Of a DNA stretch of 64,000 bases, positions 14,985 through 23,470 are shown piece after piece. The notes beneath the pieces were generated by a model. The model worked only from the letters and a program-made list of their open reading frames with translations, searched no databases and was not told the origin of the DNA. Position 1 is the first letter of the stretch. Each line of letters starts with the position of its first letter. The stretch is from Natrialba aegyptia DSM 13077 (GTDB lineage Archaea > Halobacteriota > Halobacteria > Halobacteriales > Natrialbaceae), in the NCBI RefSeq assembly GCF_000337535.1, contig NZ_AOIP01000032.1, forward strand, positions 156,896-220,895. Reading direction: 5' to 3'. A program made the position numbers and the translations under genes.

Positions 14985-16565
14985 ATGCTGACGAAGGACC
15001 TGTTGCGCGTCTCCCGCGCCGGCGGCGGTTTCCATCCGCAGTTCGCGACGCGCGAGCACCGCCCGCTCGCCGCCCGCGTCATCGGCACCTATCAGGGCCA
15101 CGTCGGCGAGCGGCGGGCGACACTCGAGTCGGCTCTGACGGACCTCGAGCGCGATGCGGACGACTTCAAACTCGTCCGCGGCCTGTCGGCGCTCGTCGAG
15201 CGCGAGTCGACGTTCGAAACCGACGCCGCGATCGACCCCGAACGCGCCCGCAAAGCCGTCTTCGAGGCCGCCGAGTCCGTCGGCGTCGTGGATCGGGACG
15301 AACGCGCGATGGCGCTCATCCGCGCCGGCGAGTCGCTCTCGCTCTCGGCGGACGAACTCGAGCACGCGCTGTACGCCGACCTCGACGATCGGCAGGTCCT
15401 CGTATCGGTCGAGCCCCGCTGGGACCCGGACGGCCTGCTCGCCCAGTACAATCTCTCGCTGGCTCAGACGGCGCTGTTCGACGCGACCGAGGTGCGCGTG
15501 CGCTCGAACGATCCGAAGGCGCTGGTGTCGGCGGTAAAGCGGCTGCGGCTGATGTACGAGATTTCCAATCCAGGCGCGGAAGCCGGCGCGACGGGGACCA
15601 TTGCGAGTAACCGCGAGATCGTCATCACCGGCCCGACGCACCTCTTCCGGGCAACCCGGCGGTACGGCACCCGCTTCGCGCGGCTCCTGCGAACGATCGC
15701 GAAGGCCGACGAGTGGCACCTCGAAGCCACCATCGACGACCGCGGCACCGAGCGGACGCTTTCGCTCTCCCACGAAGACCCCGTGGGCGTCCCCGACGCC
15801 GAGCCGGTCGCCGACGTGACCTTCGATAGCAGCGTCGAGGCCGACTTCGCCGCCCGCTTCTCACGGGTCGGCCTCGATTGGGATCTCGTGCGCGAACCCG
15901 AGCCCCTCGCGACGGGGACGCGGGTGATGATCCCCGACTTCGCGTTCGACTATCGTCCCGCGGGCAGCACCCGTAGGGACCCGTCGAACGCGGGAGACGG
16001 AAGCCGCGGGAACTTCCGTGTCTATTTCGAGATCATGGGTTTTTGGACGCCCGAATACGTCGAGAAGAAGCTCTCCCAACTCGAGACCCTGGAGGATGTC
16101 GCCCTCCTCGTCGCCGTCGACGAATCGCTCGGCGTCGGCGAGGAAATCGAGACGCGAGACCACCGGGCGATCCCCTATTCGGGTACCGTTCGCCTCAAGG
16201 ATATCGTCGACGTGCTCCGAGAGTACGAAACGGATCTCGTGCGCGAGAGCGCGGCCGACCTACCGGACGAGTTCACGCCCGACGCAGACGTGATCGAACT
16301 CGAAACCCTGGCAGCGCGTTACGGCGTCAGCACGGACGCGCTCGCCGACAAGCGCTATCCGGACCACGAGTTCGTCGGGCGAACGCTCGTCAGGCCCGCG
16401 GTGCTCGATGCACTTCGCGGAGAGATCGAGGCAGGCATGGAACTCGCCGAGGTCGAGTCGATACTCGGGGAGCGCGATATTTCGGACGCGAGCGCGGCAC
16501 TTTCTGCGCTCGGCTATCGGGTCGAGTGGGAGGGGTTACGCGGCGGCACCGTCGTCGAGCGCTGA
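14985..16565 (+). CDS. bax1: Bax1-like nuclease (DUF790), XPB partner
   Basis: The 526-aa protein begins MLTKDLLRVSRAGGG, the hallmark of DUF790. It has an N-terminal domain (about 1-150), a central domain and a nuclease core. VMIPDFAFDY and VYFEIMGFWTPEYVEKK show the spaced Asp, Glu and Lys of a PD-(D/E)XK-type site. Bax1 is known as the endonuclease that binds XPB in archaea and cuts bubble DNA. Co-orientation with the XPB gene, although separated by an mscS gene and a pseudogene, supports the pairing. A TATA-like GGTATCGTC precedes the start, but the promoter is unclear. Confidence 0.92.
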   Translation: MLTKDLLRVSRAGGGFHPQFATREHRPLAARVIGTYQGHVGERRATLESALTDLERDADDFKLVRGLSALVERESTFETDAAIDPERARKAVFEAAESVGVVDRDERAMALIRAGESLSLSADELEHALYADLDDRQVLVSVEPRWDPDGLLAQYNLSLAQTALFDATEVRVRSNDPKALVSAVKRLRLMYEISNPGAEAGATGTIASNREIVITGPTHLFRATRRYGTRFARLLRTIAKADEWHLEATIDDRGTERTLSLSHEDPVGVPDAEPVADVTFDSSVEADFAARFSRVGLDWDLVREPEPLATGTRVMIPDFAFDYRPAGSTRRDPSNAGDGSRGNFRVYFEIMGFWTPEYVEKKLSQLETLEDVALLVAVDESLGVGEEIETRDHRAIPYSGTVRLKDIVDVLREYETDLVRESAADLPDEFTPDADVIELETLAARYGVSTDALADKRYPDHEFVGRTLVRPAVLDALRGEIEAGMELAEVESILGERDISDASAALSALGYRVEWEGLRGGTVVER

Positions 16566-16735
16566 GGTGAACGGCCGTCGGGTCGCGACTCGACTGTTGC
16601 GTGGTCGGGGCCGGTCCCGACCCTCGGTCCAGGCCCGGACTAGCGCCGATCCGATCGAGCGTTCCGGTTTCGTTCCATCCATTACTATAGAAAATAACCG
16701 AGAACGGTTAGTATCGTTCGAGTTGAAAGGCGAGT

Positions 16736-17446
16736 GTGATATACGATCGACGCGACTCTTATGAGTTCCGGGAGATCGATCGCTGGGACGACGGCGTCGG
16801 CTGGCTGGCACATCCCGACGAAGGCGGCCGCCGTGCGAGTCACGTGGTCGTCGGTGCCGACGGTATCTGGCTGCTTGATCCCCTCTGGGCACCCGGCGTC
16901 GACGATCTGCTCGACGAGTTCACCGCTGACCGCGAGGACAGCGTCGCGGGCGTCGCGATCTGTTCGAACTGGCATACCCGCGATGCGGATCGGTTCGCGC
17001 GCCGGTACGACGTGCCGATCTGGGTCCCGGAATGGATGGGGCGCGTCGACGAGCGCACGGCCGAACCGGTACGACACTACGAGGGATCGTTCGACCCATC
17101 GATCCGAACCGTTCGGTGCGAGCCGATGCCGCTGTGGAACGAGGTGATTCTGTACTGGGCCGATCACAACACTCTGTACGTCCCCGAATCGATGGGAACC
17201 GCCGATCCCTATACCGTCGGCAACGAGCGAATCGGACTCGAACTGGTTCGCCGACTCGACCCGCCCCGCTCGCTTCGTGAACTCGAACCGGATCGGATTC
17301 TCGTCGGTCACGGTGCAGGCGTTCTCGACGATGCGACGCGGGCGCTCGAGTTCGCGTTAGCGGGCGGGAGACGGCGGTTTCCGTCGGCGGTACTCGAGAA
17401 CGGTCCGACGACGGTGCGGGCGCTCTACGGTGCCATCCGCGGCTAA
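16736..17446 (+). CDS. Metallo-beta-lactamase-fold protein lacking the usual metal motif
   Basis: The 236-aa protein has the strand order of a metallo-hydrolase: VVVGADGIWLLDPLWAPGVDDLL, SVAGVAICSNWHTRDADRF, then DHNTLYVPESMG and DRILVGHGAGV. The expected HxHxDH is reduced to WHTRDAD, so the metal site is incomplete. This is a common haloarchaeal type with no known activity; it may bind rather than hydrolyse its ligand. I chose GTG 16736 because the first strand of the fold begins immediately after it. Confidence 0.7.
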   Translation: MIYDRRDSYEFREIDRWDDGVGWLAHPDEGGRRASHVVVGADGIWLLDPLWAPGVDDLLDEFTADREDSVAGVAICSNWHTRDADRFARRYDVPIWVPEWMGRVDERTAEPVRHYEGSFDPSIRTVRCEPMPLWNEVILYWADHNTLYVPESMGTADPYTVGNERIGLELVRRLDPPRSLRELEPDRILVGHGAGVLDDATRALEFALAGGRRRFPSAVLENGPTTVRALYGAIRG

Positions 17447-17530
17447 GTCGTTCTTCGGCGGTCAGTCCCTCGTAGCCTCGTAGCCGTGCGAGCGAGGTTC
17501 ACGAGACCGATCGTACAAAAGACGATACGA

Positions 17531-18082
17531 TTAGAGGTCGCGCTGGCGTCCCTTCGGCACCATCGAGCGCAGTTCGCCGTGGACGTACAGGCCGACGCCG
17601 AGCGGTTCGCGCTCGCCCGCGACGGTGTGGGCCGCGATCAGGTAGCCCCAGTCACCCTCCCACGCGAGTTCTTGATCCTCGCCCGCGGCGAAGCGTCGGG
17701 CCTGCTCGCGCTCCAGGTCGATCACGCACTCGCTGGCGTGGTGGCCGAAGCGCTGGACGAAGTCCGTCGTCGGCTTCCAGTGCTCCTGGCGGGTTCGCAG
17801 ACAGGTCATGCCGATGGCCTCGATCTCGAGCGGCGTCGAGGCCTCGCCGCGGTAGATCCAGAGCTTGCCCGCACCCTTCTCCCAGAAGGTGTAATCGTCG
17901 AACGTCTCCCGCGGAACGGCGAAGCGATCCGCGAAGAACTCGAGGACCTCCTCGCGGCTGGCGCGGCCCTCGACGGTCCGATCGGCGGCGGTTTCGGGCA
18001 GCCGGCCGAACCGCTGGCCGACGTTTTGTTCGAGTTCTCGCTCCGCGTCGTCGGCCCGCTCGTCGGTCGTGTCGTCTCCCAT
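17531..18082 (-). CDS. DUF7122 family protein, coupled to the RsmB-type methyltransferase
   Basis: The 183-aa protein begins MGDDTTDERADD with an acidic leader. A globular part follows (VLEFFADRF, then LWIYRGEASTPLEIEAIGM, then RLGVGLYVHGEL-like end) that resembles the PUA-like tails found beside NOL1/NOP2/Sun methyltransferases. Its start overlaps the stop of the methyltransferase by 1 nt in TGATG. It may therefore supply RNA binding to that enzyme, which is inference from gene order and domain similarity. Confidence 0.75.
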   Translation of the reverse strand: MGDDTTDERADDAERELEQNVGQRFGRLPETAADRTVEGRASREEVLEFFADRFAVPRETFDDYTFWEKGAGKLWIYRGEASTPLEIEAIGMTCLRTRQEHWKPTTDFVQRFGHHASECVIDLEREQARRFAAGEDQELAWEGDWGYLIAAHTVAGEREPLGVGLYVHGELRSMVPKGRQRDL

Positions 18083-18990
18083 CAGGCTGTCACCTCCAGT
18101 TTCGCCACGAAAAAGCCGCCAGTGTCGTTGTGGTGCGGGTAGATCCGCGCGGCCTGCTCGATCGAGGAGTCGAACGTCTCGCCGTCCCACTCGGCGAGGC
18201 CGGGCGCGTACTCGAGACCGAGATCGAAGTCGACGACGCGGCAGTCTTCCGTCTCGAGGGCGTGCTGGACGACGGCCTCGTTCTCCTCGGGCGCGAAGGT
18301 ACACGTCGAGTAGACGACGGTGCCGCCCTCGCGGGTCGCCTGGAGTGCGCGGCGGAGAATGCCCTTCTGAATGCCCGCAACGGAGTTGATGTGGTCCGGC
18401 GACCAGTTGTCGAGCGCGTCGGGGTTCTTCCGGATCGTCCCCTCACAGGAGCAGGGCGCGTCGACGAGCGCGCGGTCGAACTCGTCGAACAGGAACCGCT
18501 GCAGAGAGTAGTTACGCGCGTCGTCGTTCGTCACGGCGAGGCTGGTCGCGCCGAGGCGTTCGGCGTTGAACCGCAGCGCCGAGATGCGCCCGAGGTTGCT
18601 GTCGTTCGCGACGACCGTCCCCCGATCGTCCATCAGCGCGGCGAGCTGAGTCGCTTTCCCACCGGGGGCCGCACAGCAGTCCCAGACGCGGTCGCCGGGC
18701 TGGGGATCGAGGACGACCGGCGGGACCGCCGAAACCTCTTCCTGACCGTGCGTGAAGCCGTGAAACGAGGTCCACGTCGATCCCGGCGAGTTCGTCTCGA
18801 GGCGAAGCACGCGCGGGTTCCAGTCGGCCTGATCGTAGGCGACGCCGTCCTCCTCGAGGGCGGTCGTCGTGCGTTCGACCGAGGCCTTGATCGTATTGAC
18901 GCGAACGGCGTTGCCGAGTGGCCGCTCGCAGGCCGCGAGAAACGCCTCGAAGTCGTCGATAATCGGTCGATACCGCTCGAATGACTCCAT
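18082..18990 (-). CDS. RsmB/NOP-family RNA m5C methyltransferase
   Basis: The 302-aa enzyme should transfer a methyl group from SAM to cytosine C5 in rRNA or tRNA. It shows the SAM-binding DCCAAPGGKATQLA, then VDAPCSCEGT (motif IV, PCS/C) and STCTFAPEENE with the second catalytic Cys (motif VI). I prefer ATG 18990 (MESFERYRP), which matches the usual family start; the frame extends to 19041 but adds a basic stretch of unlikely origin. DUF7122 is translated from the overlapping end. Confidence 0.93.
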   Translation of the reverse strand: MESFERYRPIIDDFEAFLAACERPLGNAVRVNTIKASVERTTTALEEDGVAYDQADWNPRVLRLETNSPGSTWTSFHGFTHGQEEVSAVPPVVLDPQPGDRVWDCCAAPGGKATQLAALMDDRGTVVANDSNLGRISALRFNAERLGATSLAVTNDDARNYSLQRFLFDEFDRALVDAPCSCEGTIRKNPDALDNWSPDHINSVAGIQKGILRRALQATREGGTVVYSTCTFAPEENEAVVQHALETEDCRVVDFDLGLEYAPGLAEWDGETFDSSIEQAARIYPHHNDTGGFFVAKLEVTA

Positions 18991-19101
18991 TAGCACCCGG
19001 TTCGAACGCCCGGCGTTTGTGGGTTTCGAAGGCCGTCCCATCGCGTTCGCTTGTCAGAAGTCGGCGTCGTTTTTATGTCGATCCGCCGTGTCTGCCAATC
19101 C

Positions 19102-19848
19102 ATGGCACGAATCAGCCTGCAGGGGGACGAAGCGGCGCTCGAGAATCCCACCTTCGTCGAAGGCTTTCCCGGGCTCGGCCTCGTCGGCAAAATCGCGACC
19201 GACCATCTCGTGGAGGAACTCGATATGCGCTACTACGCGAGCGTTCACTGCGATGGACTCCCCCGCGTCGGCGTCTACCGAAGCGGCGACCGGACGGCGC
19301 GCCCGCCCGTCCGCCTCTACGTCAGCGAGGAACACAATCTGCTCGCTCTCCAGAGCGACGCGCCGATTCGATCGGAAGCGCTCGGTGACGTGGCTCAGTG
19401 CATAACGAACTGGATCGTCGACCACGGGGCGACGCCGCTCTACCTCAGCGGCCTTCCGGCCGAACGCGACGACGGCCGACAACCCGACCTCTACGGCATC
19501 GCGACCGGCGACGCGGCCGCCCTCCTCGACGACCGCGAAATCGACGTTCCTCCCGAAGACGGCGTGGTTACCGGCCCCACCGGCGCGCTCATCAACCACG
19601 CCGCCCAGGCCGACTACGACAGCCTCGGCCTCGTCGTCGAATGCAGTCCGCAGTTCCCCGATCCCGAGGCCGCGAGCGTCCTCCTCGATGACACCATCGC
19701 GCCACTCGCCGACCTCTCCGTCGACGTGCACGAACTCGTCGAGCGGGCCGAGGAGATTCGCGAGAAGCGCGAGCAACTCGCACAGCAGATGCAAGCCGCC
19801 GGCCAGGAACAGAGTACGCAGGCACAACCGCTTCGAATGTACCAGTAA
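19102..19848 (+). CDS. PAC2 family protein (proteasome-assembly-chaperone-like)
   Basis: The 248-aa protein starts MARISLQGDEAAL. It shows the PAC2 signature FVEGFPGLGLVGKIATDHLV, the middle LYLSGLPAERDDG and the Gly-rich TGPTGALI, followed by a C-terminal coiled coil (EIREKREQLAQQMQ). Archaeal PAC2 homologues are related to eukaryotic proteasome assembly chaperones and some form assemblies with the 20S proteasome. The ATG at 19102 is chosen over 19051 because the extra residues are not conserved in type. It stands alone, divergent from the methyltransferase gene. Confidence 0.9.
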   Translation: MARISLQGDEAALENPTFVEGFPGLGLVGKIATDHLVEELDMRYYASVHCDGLPRVGVYRSGDRTARPPVRLYVSEEHNLLALQSDAPIRSEALGDVAQCITNWIVDHGATPLYLSGLPAERDDGRQPDLYGIATGDAAALLDDREIDVPPEDGVVTGPTGALINHAAQADYDSLGLVVECSPQFPDPEAASVLLDDTIAPLADLSVDVHELVERAEEIREKREQLAQQMQAAGQEQSTQAQPLRMYQ

Positions 19849-19960
19849 CGATAGATCGGGCGCTCGGTCTCGGACCGAAATCGGGAATTCCGTCCTTCTG
19901 ACGGCATCAAAACACTTCCCACGTATTTTTTATTCTTGATACCCTTCGACCGGAACAGAG

Positions 19961-21337
19961 ATGACTTCGGCTACGGAGGCCTACGATATTGTGGTCGTCG
20001 GCGGGGGGACTGCCGGCTGCTTCGCTGCGACGACCGCCGCCCGAGAAGGGCTCGACGTCGTCCTCCTCGAACGAAAAAGCGAGGAGAATGGGGGATACAT
20101 CGCCTGCGGCGACGGGATCAAAGGAAAGAGTTCGTTCCCCGACGTCCTCGATCGCGAGCGGCTCAAGGACGAGGCGTTTACGAACCAGGGGATCGAACGC
20201 GCCGTCTTCGAGAACCCCGAGACCGAGGAGACGATCGAAATCCCGTTCAACGAGACGGGCGGCGTCGTCGACCGCTGGAAGTACGGCCAGATCCTCCTGG
20301 AGGAGACCGCTCGGGCCGGCGTCGACATCCACTACAATACGGTCGTCAACGACGTGGTTCAACCGAACGGCACGGTGCAGGGCGTCACCGCGGTCAGGGA
20401 CGGCGACCCCCTCGAGTACGGGGCCGAGGTCGTCATCGACGCCGCGGGCGCGCTCTCGGTCCTGCAGGACAAGGCCGACCTCTCCGCCTCGACGTTCGAT
20501 ACGAACGTGAACTACTCGCAGTTCTGCTCGGCCTACCGCGAAGTGCTCGAGATCCCCGAACCGGTCGAGTGGGACGACGCGCTCGTGTTCAAGCCCACCG
20601 AGGAACTGGGCTATCTCTGGTACTTCCCGCGCTCGGCGACCGAAATCAACGCCGGCCTGGGCTTCCAGATGACCGAGGAGCCGATGGAACTCGTCGACGT
20701 GCTCAAAAACGACATCGCCAATCGCGCCGAGTTCGCAGACGCCACGGTCAAGAACAAACTCGGCGCTGCGCTCCCGACGCGGCGACCCTACGACTCGGCG
20801 GTCCACCCCGGCTACGTGGCCGTCGGCGACGCCGCGGGACACGTCAACCCCTGTACCGGCGGCGGAATCCCCGGTGCCGCAAAGGCCGCCCACTGGGCCG
20901 CACAGGTCGCCGTCGACGCGATCTCCGACGGCGACGTGAGCGAAGCCGCCCTCTGGGAGTACAACCAACGCGTCCAGACCGACTTCGGCAAGCGCTTCGC
21001 CGCGATGGACCTCTACAACATCTTCGGCACCGCCCACGACCTCGGTGAACTCGTCTCTGTCGTCACCGCCATTCCGGGCCAACAACTCGTCGACGCGATC
21101 GGCAAGAAGGGGACCGCCGAGATGAGTTTCGGGCTCAAGCTCAAGACGGTCATGAAGACCTTCGGCCACTGGAGAACCCTTTATGAACTCTACAAGGTTC
21201 AGGACGCCGCCGGCTCGCTCAAGGACGTGTACGACAGCTATCCCGATAGCCCCGGTCACTTCGACGCCTGGAAGGCAGAACGCGATGCGTTGATGGACCA
21301 GGTGTACGATATTACGGGAGCCAGTCCGAAGTACTAA
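19961..21337 (+). CDS. Geranylgeranyl reductase family FAD-dependent oxidoreductase
   Basis: The 458-aa flavoprotein has an N-terminal Rossmann motif VVVGGGTAGCFAA, an ERKSE strand end and a second FAD motif YVAVGDAAGHVNPCTGGGIPGA, typical of geranylgeranyl reductases. These enzymes saturate the isoprenoid chains of archaeal membrane lipids or of menaquinone and other prenyl groups. The protein has no membrane helix, but its C-terminal part is basic and amphipathic. It is probably a paralogue of the main lipid reductase; the exact substrate is not readable. A TATA-like TTTTTTATTC lies about 30 bp before ATG 19961. Confidence 0.9.
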   Translation: MTSATEAYDIVVVGGGTAGCFAATTAAREGLDVVLLERKSEENGGYIACGDGIKGKSSFPDVLDRERLKDEAFTNQGIERAVFENPETEETIEIPFNETGGVVDRWKYGQILLEETARAGVDIHYNTVVNDVVQPNGTVQGVTAVRDGDPLEYGAEVVIDAAGALSVLQDKADLSASTFDTNVNYSQFCSAYREVLEIPEPVEWDDALVFKPTEELGYLWYFPRSATEINAGLGFQMTEEPMELVDVLKNDIANRAEFADATVKNKLGAALPTRRPYDSAVHPGYVAVGDAAGHVNPCTGGGIPGAAKAAHWAAQVAVDAISDGDVSEAALWEYNQRVQTDFGKRFAAMDLYNIFGTAHDLGELVSVVTAIPGQQLVDAIGKKGTAEMSFGLKLKTVMKTFGHWRTLYELYKVQDAAGSLKDVYDSYPDSPGHFDAWKAERDALMDQVYDITGASPKY

Positions 21338-21441
21338 CCCGACTCGGTCCGGCGGTTCGCCGCCGGTGTGAGTGTGTCTCTGGTGATCACAGTCCATCCG
21401 TAACCCAAACCCATTTTCGCGTTCCGTTCCTTGATTCGGAC

Positions 21442-22284
21442 ATGGTTGCTGACAACGGTGAGACGATCGCTCCAGAGACGTGTCCGACCGCAAACGGCAT
21501 GCCGATGCTCGGACTCGGAACCTGGCAGAACGACGACCCGGAGGACTGTACGGAAAGCGTTCGAACGGCGCTCGAAGCGGGGTATCGCCACATCGACACC
21601 GCGCAGGCCTACGACAACGAGGAAGCGGTCGGCGAGGGCATCGCTCGCGCGAACGTCGACCGCGAGGACGTCTTCCTCGCGACCAAGATCTGGATCTCGA
21701 ACCTCTCCCACGACGACGTGCTCGAGACCGCTCGCGCGAGTATCGACCGCCTCGGCGTCGACTACCTGGACCTGCTGTACATCCACTGGCCGTCCCGAAC
21801 GTACGACGCCGAGGAGACGCTGTCGGCCTTCTCGGAACTGTACGACGAGGGGCTGATCGAGAACGTCGGCGTCAGCAACTTCCTCCCCGAGCAGGTCGAG
21901 ACCGCCGTCGACGTCTGCGACGCGCCGATCTTCGCAAACCAGGTCGAACTCCACCCGCTGCTGCCACAGGAGGAGATCCGCGAAACCTGCGAGCAAAACG
22001 ACGTCGAAGTCGTCGCCTACTCGCCGCTGGCCCGCGGTGACGTGTTCGAACAGCCGACGATTCAGGATATCGCGGCCAAACACGACGCCAGCGAAGCGCA
22101 GGTCAGCCTCGCCTGGCTGCGCGAGAAGGGTGTCACCGCGATTCCGAAGGCGACCGGCGACGCACACATTCGGGACAACTGGGGCTCCCTGGCGCTTGAA
22201 CTCGAGCAGGAAGATATCGACGCGATCGACGCGATCGACGAAACGAGCCGCAAAGTCGATCCCGAGTTCGGTCCCTGGAACTGA
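21442..22284 (+). CDS. Aldo/keto reductase
   Basis: The 280-aa NADPH-dependent reductase begins with a short leader and then shows GLGTWQ, HIDTAQAYDNEEAVGEG (Asp and Tyr of the active site), ATKIW (Lys) and YIHWP (His), the complete catalytic tetrad. NADP-binding AIPKATGDAHIRDN lies near the C-terminus. It resembles 2,5-diketo-gluconate-reductase-type AKRs; the physiological substrate is unknown. It is transcribed alone. Confidence 0.95.
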   Translation: MVADNGETIAPETCPTANGMPMLGLGTWQNDDPEDCTESVRTALEAGYRHIDTAQAYDNEEAVGEGIARANVDREDVFLATKIWISNLSHDDVLETARASIDRLGVDYLDLLYIHWPSRTYDAEETLSAFSELYDEGLIENVGVSNFLPEQVETAVDVCDAPIFANQVELHPLLPQEEIRETCEQNDVEVVAYSPLARGDVFEQPTIQDIAAKHDASEAQVSLAWLREKGVTAIPKATGDAHIRDNWGSLALELEQEDIDAIDAIDETSRKVDPEFGPWN

Positions 22285-22403
22285 CAGGCGGGCCTCGCGT
22301 TCGGGCCGTCGGATCGAGACGCCGTCCATTTCTACACGTCTAGAGAAGGCTGAAACACAGAAAAGGAGGAAAGTTTACGGTACGTCAGTTTTTTGGCTCA
22401 CGT

Positions 22404-23153
22404 ATGTCAACCCGTACGCAACGCGGCGGCGGTGGGGGGATCGTCGGCGCGATCAGGGCCGACCTGACCCAGTTACACGGTGCCTGGATGGACCTGGTCT
22501 TCCCGCGACAGCGCGGCCGCGGGCACTCCGTCATGGGAAAGTGGCAACCCGAAACGCTTCCGCAGAAAAGTGCCTACTACACCTGGAGCGTGCTCGGAAC
22601 GATCGGGCTACTCGTCATGTATCCGCTTACCGTTCTCGGCTTTGCAACCCGCTACTACGCGACGAAACTCGACTCGACGCGGACGCGACTCGGCATCGTC
22701 GGCGTCACCGGTATCGCCCTCCTCGTCTGGGGGACGCTAACCGTCGTTGCTCACCTGCAACTCCCGATGGACGAAACCGTCGCGATCGCCGCTGCCAGTG
22801 CCGTCGCGACCGTCTCGACGGCGCTTGCAGCCGGGTTCTCGAAGGCGGGCGGACGGTTCGTCTCCGTGCTCTTCGCCTATCCGTTCGCGATGACCGCGCT
22901 GTTCCTCCCGCCGGTCGTCGCCGCCCTCGTCACCCCCTCGCTCGAGGGCGTCATCCTCGAACCCAGCTACGAGTTCGCCGCCTGGGCGCTCGATAACGTC
23001 CTCCACGTCGGCGGCCTCAACGAGTTCCTGCGGTCGAACTACGAACTCGAAGGGGCGGCCTACGCGGCGATGTGGGTCGGGATTTCGTTCCCGCTCGGCT
23101 GGTTCTTCGGGAGCGTCGTGGCGCTGGCGAATCTGGTTCGCCCCTCCGAGTGA
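22404..23153 (+). CDS. Haloarchaeal membrane protein of unknown function
   Basis: The 249-aa protein has a Gly-rich basic N-terminus and about five hydrophobic segments (about 60-82, 98-118, 125-143, 150-178, 220-243). No motif points to transport or catalysis. A region near 25-50 with HGAWMDLVFPRQ and HSVMGKWQPE is polar and distinctive. A short single-gene unit is likely, with another small membrane-protein gene 96 bp downstream in the same direction. Confidence 0.7.
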   Translation: MSTRTQRGGGGGIVGAIRADLTQLHGAWMDLVFPRQRGRGHSVMGKWQPETLPQKSAYYTWSVLGTIGLLVMYPLTVLGFATRYYATKLDSTRTRLGIVGVTGIALLVWGTLTVVAHLQLPMDETVAIAAASAVATVSTALAAGFSKAGGRFVSVLFAYPFAMTALFLPPVVAALVTPSLEGVILEPSYEFAAWALDNVLHVGGLNEFLRSNYELEGAAYAAMWVGISFPLGWFFGSVVALANLVRPSE

Positions 23154-23249
23154 GTTTCGGCGATTCGAAGAATCGGTACCCGTTTGATTGGCGGTGAACG
23201 AACAGTCAGTTTCGATAACGTTAGGCCGATCCGGTCCCGAGAAACGAGT

Positions 23250-23444
23250 ATGGCACTCGACCTGCCGAAGACGATTGGCGCGTTCGTCCTGATCGTCGCC
23301 ATCGGAACGGCCGCGATGGTGATGATGCCGGTTAGTATGGGCACGGACACAATCTTGATGATGGTCACGCCGTCGATGGCCGTGTTCGGAGCGATCATGC
23401 TCGCGATCGGCGTCAAACACGGCGAGTACCGCGCGACGAACTGA
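23250..23444 (+). CDS. Small two-helix membrane protein (DUF7333-like)
   Basis: The 64-aa protein from ATG 23250 has two hydrophobic helices (about 8-27 and 33-52), rich in Met. The N-terminus MALDLPKTIG and the polar end KHGEYRATN fit a small haloarchaeal family of unknown role. A longer frame from 23184 lacks sensible composition at its start. Confidence 0.7.
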   Translation: MALDLPKTIGAFVLIVAIGTAAMVMMPVSMGTDTILMMVTPSMAVFGAIMLAIGVKHGEYRATN

Positions 23445-23470
23445 TACCGACGATTCGCCGTCGCCACGCC

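Noticed and set aside
19907..21493. 528-codon open frame on the minus strand
   Set aside because: It lies opposite the geranylgeranyl reductase gene and shows no family motif.
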